Shown here in pieces: positions 17,517 through 30,430 of a DNA stretch of 36,132 nt. Source of the DNA: Syntrophobacterales bacterium (GTDB taxonomy: Bacteria; Desulfobacterota; Syntrophobacteria; Syntrophobacterales; Thermodesulforhabdaceae); the NCBI GenBank assembly GCA_026992355.1, contig JALXAE010000210.1:11870-48001 (forward strand). Direction: 5' to 3'. The position numbers were made by a program, and so were the translations under genes. Every line of letters begins with the position of its first letter. Position 1 is the first letter of the stretch. The notes beneath the pieces are model-generated. The model did no database searches. It saw nothing but the letters and a program-made list of their open reading frames with translations, and had not been told where the DNA came from.

Positions 17517-17557
17517 ATCGTCTTCTAGCTGCAGAGAAGTTTGTTGTTGAAGACGAT
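17517..17557. other. Inverted repeat of unknown role downstream of the PAN-like gene
   Basis: ATCGTCTTC (17517-17525) / GAAGACGAT (17549-17557), 9-bp arms with a 23-nt spacer. No U-tract. Confidence 0.4.
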
Positions 17558-17827
17558 CTAAAATTGATGAAAGTGTACTGGGCAAAATTTTAATGCCTAT
17601 AGGTGATATGGCTTTTGCTAACAGTTGAGGAGCGTCTTTAGCCTGTGTGTGATAAACATTTTGAGTTCCTATCAGGAGAGTGTGTAAATTCTTGATTAAG
17701 TCAGTATTTGATTTTATCCTTTAGAAAGTTGTCCTTTATTGAATACTCATATATTCCAATCTATCGCATTTTTAATTTTTTGTGTTAAAATCTGGCCTTG
17801 CAAAATTATGTTGTTTGGAACCTATAA

Positions 17828-20498
<2,671 letters not shown>

Positions 20499-20520
20499 TG
20501 CAATAGATTGGGGAGATAAC

Positions 20521-22170
20521 ATGGAATTTCAATTTGATTTTTTAGTTATAGGTAGTGGTATAGCTGGGTTGTCTTTTGCCTTAAAGGCTTCTAGCGTGGG
20601 AACGGTGGCAATTGTTACCAAGAAAGACAAGTTGGAAACTTCCACTAACTATGCTCAAGGTGGAATAGCTTCTGCCATTGGAAAGGATGATTCTTTTGAA
20701 AATCACATAAACGATACCCTTGCTGCTGGTGATGGGCTTTGCAAGAAAGAAATCGTGGAAATGGTTGTGAGATCTGCTCCTGAAAGATTACTGGAACTTG
20801 TTGAATGGGGGGTGGAATTTAACAGGCGTGGTGATGGACCTCTGGATTTTGATTTAGGTAGAGAAGGGGGGCATAGTAAAAACAGGATAGTTCACGCTAA
20901 AGACATGACAGGACGAGCTATTGAATCTGCTTTGATTAGTGCTGCCGAGAAAAATCCTAGAATTCGCATATTTGAAAATCACTTTGCTTTAGATTTATTG
21001 ATAGAGTATGAGGGTACCAAAGTAGGAAGCTATGTCACAAGTCAAAAAAAAGTGTGTAAGGGTGCCTTGATTTTTGAGAAGGAAACGGCTGAAGTTCATT
21101 CATTTTTTGCACATGCAACTGTACTTTGTACAGGTGGAGCAGGAAAGGTTTATCTTTATACCAGCAATCCTGATGTTGCCACAGGTGACGGTCTTGCAAT
21201 GGCTTTTAGAGCTGGAGCAAAGTTAGCGAATCTGGAGTTTGTTCAGTTTCATCCGACTTGTTTGTTCCATCCAAAAGCAAAGAATTTTCTTATTTCAGAG
21301 GCTGTGAGGGGTGAAGGTGGCAAGTTGGTTGATAGCAAAGGACGTCCGTTCATGCACAAGTATCACCCTTTAGGAGATCTTGCCTGTAGAGATGTTGTGG
21401 CCAGGGCAATAGATACGGAAATGAAGAATTCAGGAGATGATTGTGTTTTTCTTGATATTACTCACAAAAGCAGGTCTTTTTTGCAGGAGCGTTTTCCTCA
21501 TATTTATGAAAAATGTTTGTCTTTAGGTATAGACATGGCAAAGGATCCAATCCCTGTTGTTCCTGCCGCTCACTATATGTGTGGAGGAATTTTAACTGAC
21601 AAATGGGCCAGATCTTCTATTGATAATTTGTATGCCATAGGTGAATGTGCATGTACTGGTCTTCATGGTGCTAATAGACTTGCTAGCAATTCGCTTCTTG
21701 AAGCTGTTGTATTTTCTCATCAAGCTTATTTAGATGTGAAAAGAAACATTGAATCTTGGCGTAAAGATAGTTTCCCGGAGGTTCCTTTGTCTGCTACACC
21801 TTATTATAGAAGTTCGACACAAAAAGAGCAGAGTGAAATGGTGTTTATTGCTCATAACTGGGATGTTATAAGAAAAATAATGTGGAATTATGTTGGAATA
21901 GTAAGGCGCGATAAGCGGCTGTCCCTTGCCAAAAATCATCTTGTTCAAATCAGACAGGAAATAAACGAGCACATGCCTAATATTCCTCTGAATACTGATG
22001 CCATGGAATTAAAGAACCTTGCCATAGTGGCAGATCTTATTATCAGATGTGCCATAGCGAGAAAAGAAAGCCGAGGTTTACACTATAATGTTGATCATCC
22101 TAAAAGGGATGACGAACATTGGAAGCATAATACAATATTGTCCTTGGATAATGAATGGGAGTTTAAGTGA
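20521..22170 (+). CDS. nadB: L-aspartate oxidase
   Basis: FDFLVIGSGIAGLSFALKAS; STNYAQGGIASAI; EGGHSKNRIVHAKDMTG; VQFHPTC; PAAHYMCGGI; GECACTGLHGANRLASNSLLEAVV. ATG 20521 follows GGGGAG. Confidence 0.95.
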   Translation: MEFQFDFLVIGSGIAGLSFALKASSVGTVAIVTKKDKLETSTNYAQGGIASAIGKDDSFENHINDTLAAGDGLCKKEIVEMVVRSAPERLLELVEWGVEFNRRGDGPLDFDLGREGGHSKNRIVHAKDMTGRAIESALISAAEKNPRIRIFENHFALDLLIEYEGTKVGSYVTSQKKVCKGALIFEKETAEVHSFFAHATVLCTGGAGKVYLYTSNPDVATGDGLAMAFRAGAKLANLEFVQFHPTCLFHPKAKNFLISEAVRGEGGKLVDSKGRPFMHKYHPLGDLACRDVVARAIDTEMKNSGDDCVFLDITHKSRSFLQERFPHIYEKCLSLGIDMAKDPIPVVPAAHYMCGGILTDKWARSSIDNLYAIGECACTGLHGANRLASNSLLEAVVFSHQAYLDVKRNIESWRKDSFPEVPLSATPYYRSSTQKEQSEMVFIAHNWDVIRKIMWNYVGIVRRDKRLSLAKNHLVQIRQEINEHMPNIPLNTDAMELKNLAIVADLIIRCAIARKESRGLHYNVDHPKRDDEHWKHNTILSLDNEWEFK

Positions 22171-22946
22171 TCTTTTCTGGCTGGAAAAGGTTTATTGTTG
22201 TTTTAGCTGGAGTATTTTTCTTCCTTTTTGTGAATGCTCTAATTTGCGTTTTTATTTATAATCAATTGTTACATTCTCCGTTTTGGGCCATACGAAATAT
22301 TTATATCAACGGAAACAAGGTTCTTAGTGATAAACAAATATTAGATGCAGCTCAAATACCCAAAGGTACAGTCATCTGGGCTTTTAAATTGGCAGATATT
22401 CAAGAAAGATTAGAAAAATTGGCATGGGTGGAAAGGGCTAGAATAAGATGGAATTTTCCTGACAGTTTATATATTGAAATATTTGAAAAAATCCCTTTTA
22501 TAGTGGTATGTTCAGAAGATGAATGCTATTATGTTGACAAATATGGGGTTTTATTTGAACGATGTGGTAGCTGTGGATATTCTCGCTTTAAATTGATAGT
22601 TGAAAATATAAAATCTGTTACAGAAAATGCTGCTTCTGTAGTCATTTTGCGTAGTGGTTTTAAAGATGATATCGTGAAGCTGTTGAAAGCCGTGGCTGAG
22701 ATTGACGGTATATATGCTACGAAATCCACCAGAAAAATAGAATATAACAGGAAAGAGGGGTTTTCGATTCATATTGATTCATTCAGGGTCATTTTGGGTG
22801 AAAATGATTTTGACTTGAAGTTGCGTTTGCTTACAAAAATTTCTGAAATTCTTGAAAAATTGAAAAAAATAGTTGACTTTGACACTATAGATTTGAGGTA
22901 TAGACATTACGTGTTGGTTAAACAAGGTTTTTCCGGGAAGGAATAG
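22167..22946 (+). CDS. ftsQ: Cell division protein FtsQ/DivIB (POTRA domain)
   Basis: N-terminal TM; POTRA-like FWAIRNIYINGNKVLSDKQILDAAQI...WVERARIRWNFPDSLYIEIFEKIPF. Position directly before ftsA. GTG start. Confidence 0.88.
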   Translation: MIFSGWKRFIVVLAGVFFFLFVNALICVFIYNQLLHSPFWAIRNIYINGNKVLSDKQILDAAQIPKGTVIWAFKLADIQERLEKLAWVERARIRWNFPDSLYIEIFEKIPFIVVCSEDECYYVDKYGVLFERCGSCGYSRFKLIVENIKSVTENAASVVILRSGFKDDIVKLLKAVAEIDGIYATKSTRKIEYNRKEGFSIHIDSFRVILGENDFDLKLRLLTKISEILEKLKKIVDFDTIDLRYRHYVLVKQGFSGKE

Positions 22947-22948
22947 TA

Positions 22949-24193
22949 ATGGCTAAAAGCCAGGATATAATTGTTGGGTTGGATCTGGGAACCACTAAAG
23001 TTTGTGCTATTGTTGGCGAAGTAACTTCCGAAGGAGTGAATGTCATTGGGGTAGGTTCTGCTCCATCTCTTGGAGTTAGGGGAGGGGTGGTTGTAAACAT
23101 TGATAAAACCGTGCAGGCTATCAGAAGAGCAATAGAAGACGCCCAATTTATGGCCGGGTGCGAAATAGAAAGTGTTCACGTCGGAGTTGCTGGTACTCAT
23201 GTAAAAAGCGAGAATAGCACAGGTGTTGTTGCCATCAAGAATCAGGAAGTTACGGAAGTTGATATAGAAAGAGTTATGGATGCTGCCCAGGCTGTTGCTC
23301 TGCCTCATGACAGGGAAATTTTACATGTTATTCCTCAGGAATTTATAGTAGACGACCAGAGAGGAATTTTTGATCCTCTTGGTATGAGTGGTGTACGTCT
23401 GGAAGTTAAGGTACATATTATAACTGCTGCTTCGACTGCTATCAGGAATATTCAAAAGTGTTGTGAAAAAGCGGGTTTATTTGTTGAGAGCTTTTCTCTT
23501 GAGTCCCTTGCTTCTAGTAAAGCGGTGTTATATCCGGATGAGCGGCAACTGGGTGTAGCTGTAATAGACATGGGAGGGGGTACCACAGATATAGCTATTT
23601 ATCATAGAGGTTCTGTCAGATACACTGCTGTTATTGGATTGGGAGGTAACAATATTACTAACGATATTTCTGTAGGGCTGAGAACTTCACTGGAAGAAGC
23701 TGAAAAGATTAAGAAATCTTATGGAAATGCCCTGGCTGATGCAATTGACAGAAATCAGGATATTAAGATCACTTCCGTAGGGGGTCACAAACCTAGAATA
23801 GTTGATCCTTATGTACTGGGGCAAATAATTGAGGCTCGAGTTGATGAGATTTTAACGATTGCTGAATGGGAACTTAACAGGTCTGGTTACGGGGACTACT
23901 TGCACGCGGGTGTAGTTTTAACTGGTGGTGTTGCCTTGCTTCCCGGTATAAAGGAATTGGCTGAAATGGTCTTTGATTTGCCTGTGAGGATAGGAATTCC
24001 TTATACTTTTGGTGGCTTGAAGGATGCTATTCGAAATCCCATGTTTTCTACTGCTGCTGGTCTTATCCTTGCCGGTGTAGATGAGGAAAGCGGGGATTTA
24101 GGGTTGAGAGGATGGAGGAGTAATGAATCTGGTTTGTTTAGTTGGTTTAGTAGCGCCTGGAAGAAAATAAAGGAGTGGCTCGGAGAATTCTAA
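22949..24193 (+). CDS. ftsA: Cell division protein FtsA
   Basis: IIVGLDLGTTKVCAIVGE; VIDMGGGTTDIAIY; TGGVALLPGI; C-terminal amphipathic tail SSAWKKIKEWLGEF. Confidence 0.96.
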   Translation: MAKSQDIIVGLDLGTTKVCAIVGEVTSEGVNVIGVGSAPSLGVRGGVVVNIDKTVQAIRRAIEDAQFMAGCEIESVHVGVAGTHVKSENSTGVVAIKNQEVTEVDIERVMDAAQAVALPHDREILHVIPQEFIVDDQRGIFDPLGMSGVRLEVKVHIITAASTAIRNIQKCCEKAGLFVESFSLESLASSKAVLYPDERQLGVAVIDMGGGTTDIAIYHRGSVRYTAVIGLGGNNITNDISVGLRTSLEEAEKIKKSYGNALADAIDRNQDIKITSVGGHKPRIVDPYVLGQIIEARVDEILTIAEWELNRSGYGDYLHAGVVLTGGVALLPGIKELAEMVFDLPVRIGIPYTFGGLKDAIRNPMFSTAAGLILAGVDEESGDLGLRGWRSNESGLFSWFSSAWKKIKEWLGEF

Positions 24194-24229
24194 AAGCGCA
24201 AATCAAAAAAGAAAGTAAGGAGCGTTCTA

Positions 24230-25546
24230 ATGGAAAATAAAAAGGTAAGCAAATCGAAATATCTCGATAGAGCTTACGAAGATTATTCTGGGGAAGACTT
24301 TTTTGATGAAGATTTTGTGGAACCTCAGGCAAAAATAAAGGTTTTAGGTATTGGCGGTGCAGGAAATAATGCAATAAACAATATGATCGAGTCTGGTTTG
24401 GACGGAGTGGAATTTATAGCTGCAAATACTGATTTTCAGGCCCTTAGAAGATGCATAGCTCCGATCAGAATTCAGCTTGGTAAGGCAACAACCAGGGGTT
24501 TAGGTGCCGGAGGAAATCCAGAGTTGGGGGCTAAGGCCACGGAGGAGGATGTTGATAGGATAAAGGAGATTGTGGACGGTAGTGATATGGTGTTTATTAC
24601 CGCTGGGTTAGGTGGTGGTACTGGAACAGGCGGTGCTCCGATTGTTGCTCGCATCTGTAAGGAACTTGGGGCTTTAACTGTTGCAGTTGTAACCAAACCT
24701 TTCTCCTTTGAAGGACGCATAAGAATGCGCAATGCTGAGGAAGGTTTGTCGAGACTTGAAGAAGTTGTTGACACCATAATCACCATACCTAACGATAGGT
24801 TAACAACTTTGTCTGATAAGCGAGCTACTTTTCTGGAAATGTTAAAGAAGGCAGATGACGTACTCTATTATGCGGTTAAGGGTATTTCTGATCTTATTGT
24901 GAATCCGGGGTACATCAATCTTGATTTTGCAGATGTTAGGTCTGTTATGAGTGAGATGGGATTGGCACTTATGGGTACAGGTATTGGACGAGGCGAAAAC
25001 AGGGCTTCTGATGCTGCTCATCAGGCGATTTCAAGCCCGTTATTAGAGGACGTGTCTATACATGGTGCAAAAGCCATATTGGTCAATGTTACCGCCGGTC
25101 CTGATCTTACTATGCATGAATTCGAGGAGGTATCTACAATTATTAGCAGCGAAGTTGATGATGATGCAAATATATATCTTGGGATGGCTATAGACAATAG
25201 TATAGGCGAGGAATTGAGAGTCACAGTGATTGCCACGGGGATTGGGTCGACTACCAGAAATAAAAAAGAAATTAAGCGTGATTCTCAGAATGTAGTTAGA
25301 GTCCGTCCTCGGCACATTCATGGACCTGAAGAAAATAGAATCCCGGAGCCTGACTATGATTACTTAGAAATACCCACTATAGAAAGACAGCCTTCGGCTA
25401 GGGTTCGACGAAGAGCCAAGGAAGAAGATGTTGATAGTGCAGGGGAACAGCAAAGAAAGCGTTCAATCTTCAAGAAGATTAGGAGAGCTATTACTGAGGA
25501 AGAGGATCTGAGTATTCCGACTTTTATCAGGCGGCAGGTGGATTGA
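24230..25546 (+). CDS. ftsZ: Cell division protein FtsZ
   Basis: IKVLGIGGAGNNAINNMI; AGLGGGTGTGGAPIVA tubulin signature; NADDVL-type T-loops; C-terminal SIPTFIRRQVD. Confidence 0.97.
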   Translation: MENKKVSKSKYLDRAYEDYSGEDFFDEDFVEPQAKIKVLGIGGAGNNAINNMIESGLDGVEFIAANTDFQALRRCIAPIRIQLGKATTRGLGAGGNPELGAKATEEDVDRIKEIVDGSDMVFITAGLGGGTGTGGAPIVARICKELGALTVAVVTKPFSFEGRIRMRNAEEGLSRLEEVVDTIITIPNDRLTTLSDKRATFLEMLKKADDVLYYAVKGISDLIVNPGYINLDFADVRSVMSEMGLALMGTGIGRGENRASDAAHQAISSPLLEDVSIHGAKAILVNVTAGPDLTMHEFEEVSTIISSEVDDDANIYLGMAIDNSIGEELRVTVIATGIGSTTRNKKEIKRDSQNVVRVRPRHIHGPEENRIPEPDYDYLEIPTIERQPSARVRRRAKEEDVDSAGEQQRKRSIFKKIRRAITEEEDLSIPTFIRRQVD

Positions 25547-25574
25547 GTGTTGCTTGTGAAATGGAGCTGTCCAG

Positions 25575-28500
25575 TTGCTGAATGAAAGCGATCTGGTACC
25601 ATATTCCTGTTCGGAACTCCCTACAGGACCTTTTCTGGTTTTTGCACCTCATCCTGACGATGAAACATTTGGGATGGGGGGAACTATTGCAGCCGCGACA
25701 GATGCAGGAATTGAGGTAAATGTAGCTTTCGTAACGGATGGTTCATGCTGTGGGGATCCTGCTATACGGAGAAAAGAAGCGGAAGCTGCGTGTAACCTGC
25801 TGGGAGTAAAAGAGGTTTATTTCTTCCCCATAAAAGATAGAAAAGTATTAGAAGAACGTGAATGTCTTGAGGAGAAACTTAAAGAGATCTTTTCTAAAAC
25901 CTTAGTGCGCACCATTTTTCTTCCTTCCATTTTTGAATTTCATCCTGATCACAGGTCCACAGCCTTAATTGTTTGGGAATATTTGAAAAGGAGTAACTGG
26001 AAGGGAGACGTCTGGTTTTATGAAATTAGCAGACACGGCGAAGTTAATAAATTAATTTGTATAGACGGTTACATAGATAGAAAAATTTCGGCCATACGAC
26101 TATATAAAAGCCAGTTATCTGAAAGAAATTATGAAGACATCATTCTGGCCCTTAATAAATCCAGGACATTTACTTTAGAAGGAGTTAATTACGTTGAGGG
26201 CTTCTTTCGCCTTTCGTTGTCGGATTCTTTGAGCAAGTATATTGGAACGCAAAGTTTATATCTGGCGGGTGTTAGAGAAATGGGATTGGACGAGGTCTTT
26301 GAGAAACCGTTGGTTTCTGTAATTGTGAGAACTAAAGATAGACCGAAACTTCTTAAAAGAACTCTCAAAAGTATAGCAAATCAAACTTACAGGCATCTGG
26401 AGGTTGTAGTTGTAAATGATGGTGGAGTTGAATTGTCTGTTGATGAGTTGCAGTCTATCCTTGGCAGTATAGAACTGAAATACATTTTTCTGAAAAATGG
26501 CGCCGGTAGAGCAGGGTCTGCAAACGAAGGGATCCGAGCAGCGACGGGCAAGTATGTTGCTTTTCTTGACGACGACGATGAGTATTACCCTGAACATATA
26601 GATGTTTTGGTTCATTGCTTGGAAGGTTTGGATTTTAAAGGTGCCTACACAAATTGCAGAATGGTCCGTAAAGAATTCGATCCTAAAATCAAATCGTGGT
26701 CGGATGACAAAGAATTGCTGGTTTTTGGACAGCCTTTTAGCTATGAATTCCTGCTTTTTGAAAATTATATTCCTTTGATTTCAATTATGTTTGAGAGGAC
26801 AGCATTATTAGAGACGGGCGGCTTCGATGAGAATCTGGAGAAGTTTGAGGACTGGGATTTACTAATAAGATTTTGTTCTAAATATCCCCTTTATCACATA
26901 AATACCATTACCTGTAAGTACAATTCATGGTCGGAATCTATGCAGATCCTGGGAGGACCTGATAGAAAATCTGAAGATGCTTATCTAAGGGTGTTGTCCA
27001 AGCATTTTTTCAGGTTAAATCCTCAAATTGTTGCCAAATGGCAATTTGAGACTCGATACCTTATGGAAGGTAGGTATAAAAATATATTTGAGCCTGCAGC
27101 TAAGAGGCTATTAGAAGTTGAGAAAAAACGGGTAATGCTCGAAAAGAAGGTTTCTGAGTATGAATTTCAAATTGAGGATTTAAAAAGAAAGCTGGGCAGT
27201 TACAAAAATAAGAATGAACAGCAAGCGGCTATTATTAAGACATTACAGCAACAAATTAGTATTTTTGAAAGAGAGGTTCAAAATCTTAGCCTCGAGCTGG
27301 GAGCCATTTACAATAGCGTTTCGTGGAAACTGATTAATAAGTTGCGTAAGTTTGCTTTGTGGCTTATTCCTCCAGATACGCGAAGAAGAAGGCTTTTTGA
27401 ATTTCTAGTAAAGAAACCCGAAAGCGCCACTGCTCCGAATGTAACATCTACATCCTCTATTCGGAATAGTATTCAAGTGAATGCCACAAAACCTAAGTCT
27501 TTCGACCCGGATAACTTTTCTGTTTGTTTTGTTGTTAATCATTTGGATGCTGGGCAACGCTATCGCGGTTATAACATGTCGGAGTATCTGAAATATGGGG
27601 GCGTGGAAAGCCAGGTAATACAAGATACAGAAGTAGCGGACAGCTTAACAAAGATTTTTGATTATGATGTTATAGTACTTTATAGATTATTTTATTCTGA
27701 CTATCTGGCAGAGCTGGTGAAAGAATTAAAGCGACATGGAAAAGTGGTTGTGTACGATATAGATGACTATATTTTTGACGATAGTGCTCTACCCTATCTC
27801 AATGTCCGAGGTGTTTCCAAAGATGAGCTTAGGAGAGTAATAAATAATCATAGAAGAGCTATGGATTTGTGTGATTACTGTATTGTATCAACAGATGCTT
27901 TATCGCGTATATTGTCGGGTATAAACAAAAAAGCATTTGTATTAAGAAATGGTCTATCAGATGAACTGATAAAAATATCAAAAGATGCATTGAAAAACAA
28001 GTTACCGGATACTGATATAATTAAAATTGGTTATTTTAGCGGTACCGCAACTCACGATAGGGACTTTTTGGAAGCTTCCGATGCCTTAATATATGTATTA
28101 GAAAATTGTAGGAATGTTAAACTTATTGTGGGGGGACATCTTAAACTGGATAAGCGGTTTGATGTATTTATCGATAATGGGAAGGTAGAGTTCTTACCTT
28201 ATGTCCACTGGAGATACTTACCATATAATTTAGTGAAAGCTCATATCAATCTTGTTCCTCTAGAGCAAAATATATTTAATGACGCAAAGAGTGAATTAAA
28301 ATATTTTGAGTCGGCAATATTGCAGATTCCAACAATTGCTACCCCAGTAGAGTCGTATAAATATGCGATAAGACATGGAATTAATGGATTTCTCGCTAGT
28401 AGCACAGAGGAGTGGATTGAGTGTTTGGAGAAACTGATTAAAGATAGAACTTTGCTGAAGGAGATGGGAGCAAATTGTTACGATCATGCAATTAGCAATT

Positions 28501-28601
28501 ACTCACCTCGAGCAATGTCGAAAAAAACGGTAAGTGTTTACAAAGAAATAATTGAATTACACTTATCTTCACTTGACAGTACCAATCTTAAGATAGCTTA
28601 A
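25575..28601 (+). CDS. Multidomain PIG-L deacetylase / GT2 glycosyltransferase / GT1-GT4-like C-terminal domain
   Basis: TTG start with GGAG RBS. PIG-L APHPDDETFGMGG and FHPDHRS; GT2 VSVIVRTKDRPKLLKRTLKSIANQTYRHLEVVVVNDGG and FLDDDDEYYPEH; coiled coil ~500-580; C-terminal GT-B-like region (VYDIDDYIFDD, IGYFSGTATHDRDF, LVPLEQNIFNDAKSELKYFESAILQIPTIATP). Confidence 0.88.
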   Translation: MLNESDLVPYSCSELPTGPFLVFAPHPDDETFGMGGTIAAATDAGIEVNVAFVTDGSCCGDPAIRRKEAEAACNLLGVKEVYFFPIKDRKVLEERECLEEKLKEIFSKTLVRTIFLPSIFEFHPDHRSTALIVWEYLKRSNWKGDVWFYEISRHGEVNKLICIDGYIDRKISAIRLYKSQLSERNYEDIILALNKSRTFTLEGVNYVEGFFRLSLSDSLSKYIGTQSLYLAGVREMGLDEVFEKPLVSVIVRTKDRPKLLKRTLKSIANQTYRHLEVVVVNDGGVELSVDELQSILGSIELKYIFLKNGAGRAGSANEGIRAATGKYVAFLDDDDEYYPEHIDVLVHCLEGLDFKGAYTNCRMVRKEFDPKIKSWSDDKELLVFGQPFSYEFLLFENYIPLISIMFERTALLETGGFDENLEKFEDWDLLIRFCSKYPLYHINTITCKYNSWSESMQILGGPDRKSEDAYLRVLSKHFFRLNPQIVAKWQFETRYLMEGRYKNIFEPAAKRLLEVEKKRVMLEKKVSEYEFQIEDLKRKLGSYKNKNEQQAAIIKTLQQQISIFEREVQNLSLELGAIYNSVSWKLINKLRKFALWLIPPDTRRRRLFEFLVKKPESATAPNVTSTSSIRNSIQVNATKPKSFDPDNFSVCFVVNHLDAGQRYRGYNMSEYLKYGGVESQVIQDTEVADSLTKIFDYDVIVLYRLFYSDYLAELVKELKRHGKVVVYDIDDYIFDDSALPYLNVRGVSKDELRRVINNHRRAMDLCDYCIVSTDALSRILSGINKKAFVLRNGLSDELIKISKDALKNKLPDTDIIKIGYFSGTATHDRDFLEASDALIYVLENCRNVKLIVGGHLKLDKRFDVFIDNGKVEFLPYVHWRYLPYNLVKAHINLVPLEQNIFNDAKSELKYFESAILQIPTIATPVESYKYAIRHGINGFLASSTEEWIECLEKLIKDRTLLKEMGANCYDHAISNYSPRAMSKKTVSVYKEIIELHLSSLDSTNLKIA

Positions 28602-28623
28602 TTCCGATGGGGTATACCAGGCA

Positions 28624-30054
28624 ATGAAAGTTATGTTTGTTTCACATGGACTGCCTCCTAAAGAATTGGGTGGAGGCGAGATATATACGTTTACCCTGGC
28701 GAAAGCTCTCTTAAAACTAGGAATAGAGGTTGTAGTTTTTTCTCGCACTGTAGATCATAAGAAGAGAGATTATTCAATCTTAAAGGAAAATATAGAGGGG
28801 TTGACTGTTTATCGCATTGTTAATAACTACAATGACATATATTCCTTTTTTGATTTATTTATTAACAGACATATTGCAACAAAATTTAATGAACTTCTTA
28901 AATATGAGCAACCTGATATTGTGCATTATCAGCATCTTTTAGGGTTATCAGGTGATCTGCCTCAGGTATCAAAATTGTTAGGCATATCTTCTGTATTAAC
29001 GCTGCATGATTACTGGTATATTTGTCCTAGAGTGAATTGTTTGACTCCTGATAACAAAATATGCTCAGGGCCTTCTTATGGTTATAATTGTGTAGCGTGT
29101 TATTGTAATAACCCTAATCCACAAATTTCAATTTCCAACTCGTCCTTTTTAGGAAGGCTTGTATTAAACAGGCAAATACGATCTGCAGCTAGGAGGTTTC
29201 TGCCTCAGCCTGTAAAAGATTTCATAAAACGATATCTTTTTAATACAAGTCCTCAGCCTTCTAATGCTGAAAATGCAGCAGAGCAGACTTCAGGTACTTC
29301 CCCTTTTGTTGTGTTACCGCATCAGATATCTGAATATTTCTTCAGGTACTTTTTTCTTCAAAATCAACTTTCCTTATGTGCTTACATTTTGGCTCCATCG
29401 AAATATATTAAAAGTAAATATGAAACTAATGGAATTGACAATATAATTTATATCCCCTTAGGTATTGAGCTACTTCCGAAGAAACCAAAATCTGTAGAAA
29501 AAAGAGGTAAAATTGTTATAGGCTATGTTGGTAATATTTCTCAGACTAAAGGCTTTTCTGTTTTAATAAGAGAACTTACAAAACTGAAAGATTATGATAA
29601 TTTCGTAGTTTTTGTTCATGGTCAAGTGTATGATAAGGAATATTTTAGGCAGGTTATGGATAGTGTACCTGATAATTTAAGAGACAGGATAAAATTTAGG
29701 GGGCGATTTGAAAGAGATATTGGGGTATTAAAGAATATATATCATAATATGGATGTTCTTATTTTTCCTTCAGTGTGTGAAGAAAATGCGCCTTTAGTGG
29801 TTAGAGAAGCTCTCTCTTGCGGAGTACCTGTAGTGGGGAGTTTCTTAGGAGGAGTGCCTGAAGTCGTTGCTGACGGAAAGAATGGTTTTCTGTTTGATCC
29901 TTTTATCCAGGGGGCACTGGCAGACAAGCTAAAGCTTGTACTGGAAGATAAGGATGTATTAGACCGGCTTCAGGAGGGGGCACAAAATACAGAGATATTT
30001 AGCATAGATGATCATGCCAGCGAAATTTTGAATGTTTACAGACAGATTTCTTAA
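28624..30054 (+). CDS. Glycosyltransferase family 4 (GT-B)
   Basis: MKVMFVSHGLPPKELGGGEIYTFTLAKAL; IGYVGNISQTKGFSVLI; DVLIFPSVCEENAPLVVREALSCGVPVVGSFLGGVPEVVADGKNGFLF. Confidence 0.92.
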   Translation: MKVMFVSHGLPPKELGGGEIYTFTLAKALLKLGIEVVVFSRTVDHKKRDYSILKENIEGLTVYRIVNNYNDIYSFFDLFINRHIATKFNELLKYEQPDIVHYQHLLGLSGDLPQVSKLLGISSVLTLHDYWYICPRVNCLTPDNKICSGPSYGYNCVACYCNNPNPQISISNSSFLGRLVLNRQIRSAARRFLPQPVKDFIKRYLFNTSPQPSNAENAAEQTSGTSPFVVLPHQISEYFFRYFFLQNQLSLCAYILAPSKYIKSKYETNGIDNIIYIPLGIELLPKKPKSVEKRGKIVIGYVGNISQTKGFSVLIRELTKLKDYDNFVVFVHGQVYDKEYFRQVMDSVPDNLRDRIKFRGRFERDIGVLKNIYHNMDVLIFPSVCEENAPLVVREALSCGVPVVGSFLGGVPEVVADGKNGFLFDPFIQGALADKLKLVLEDKDVLDRLQEGAQNTEIFSIDDHASEILNVYRQIS

Positions 30055-30207
30055 AAACCTATTGTTTACACTAGATTTTCTTTACTTTCTGAGTTTTGAG
30101 GCTAATGCTGAAAATCAGTTTTCCTAAAGCCCTGCTCGAGTTAGGATAAGAACCTCTTTTCTGATTTACGGATTCTAAAAAAGTTAAATTTATTGTGGGA
30201 GGTTAAA

Positions 30208-30429
30208 ATGGAAAAGCTCTTCTTGTTCAAGCCTTTTCCCTTTGATGTTGGACAAAAAATCAGGATAACCGATGGTCCTAGGCGAGGCGATTGGGAAGTC
30301 ATTGATGTTTCTAAGCATAAGGTTACTTTAAAGTGCCCTGTTACTGGTGCCCAGATTGTTGCAGACAGGTTCTGTTTTTTTCTGGAGGAACTGGAAGAGT
30401 TTGAATGGCCGGAGAAGCACAAAACTTAA
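30208..30429 (+). CDS. Small conserved-looking protein, possible SH3-like beta-barrel, function unknown
   Basis: GGGAGG RBS before ATG 30208; VGQKIRITDGPRRGDWEVIDVSKHKVTLKCPVTGAQIVADRFCFFLEE. Confidence 0.7.
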   Translation: MEKLFLFKPFPFDVGQKIRITDGPRRGDWEVIDVSKHKVTLKCPVTGAQIVADRFCFFLEELEEFEWPEKHKT

Positions 30430-30430
30430 A

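Noticed and set aside
17464-17827. Possible preQ1 riboswitch before queA (CTTCTAGCTGCAGAGAAG region)
   Set aside because: It lacks the preQ1-I pattern, including the A-rich tail that pairs back to the loop. Only a simple hairpin is visible.
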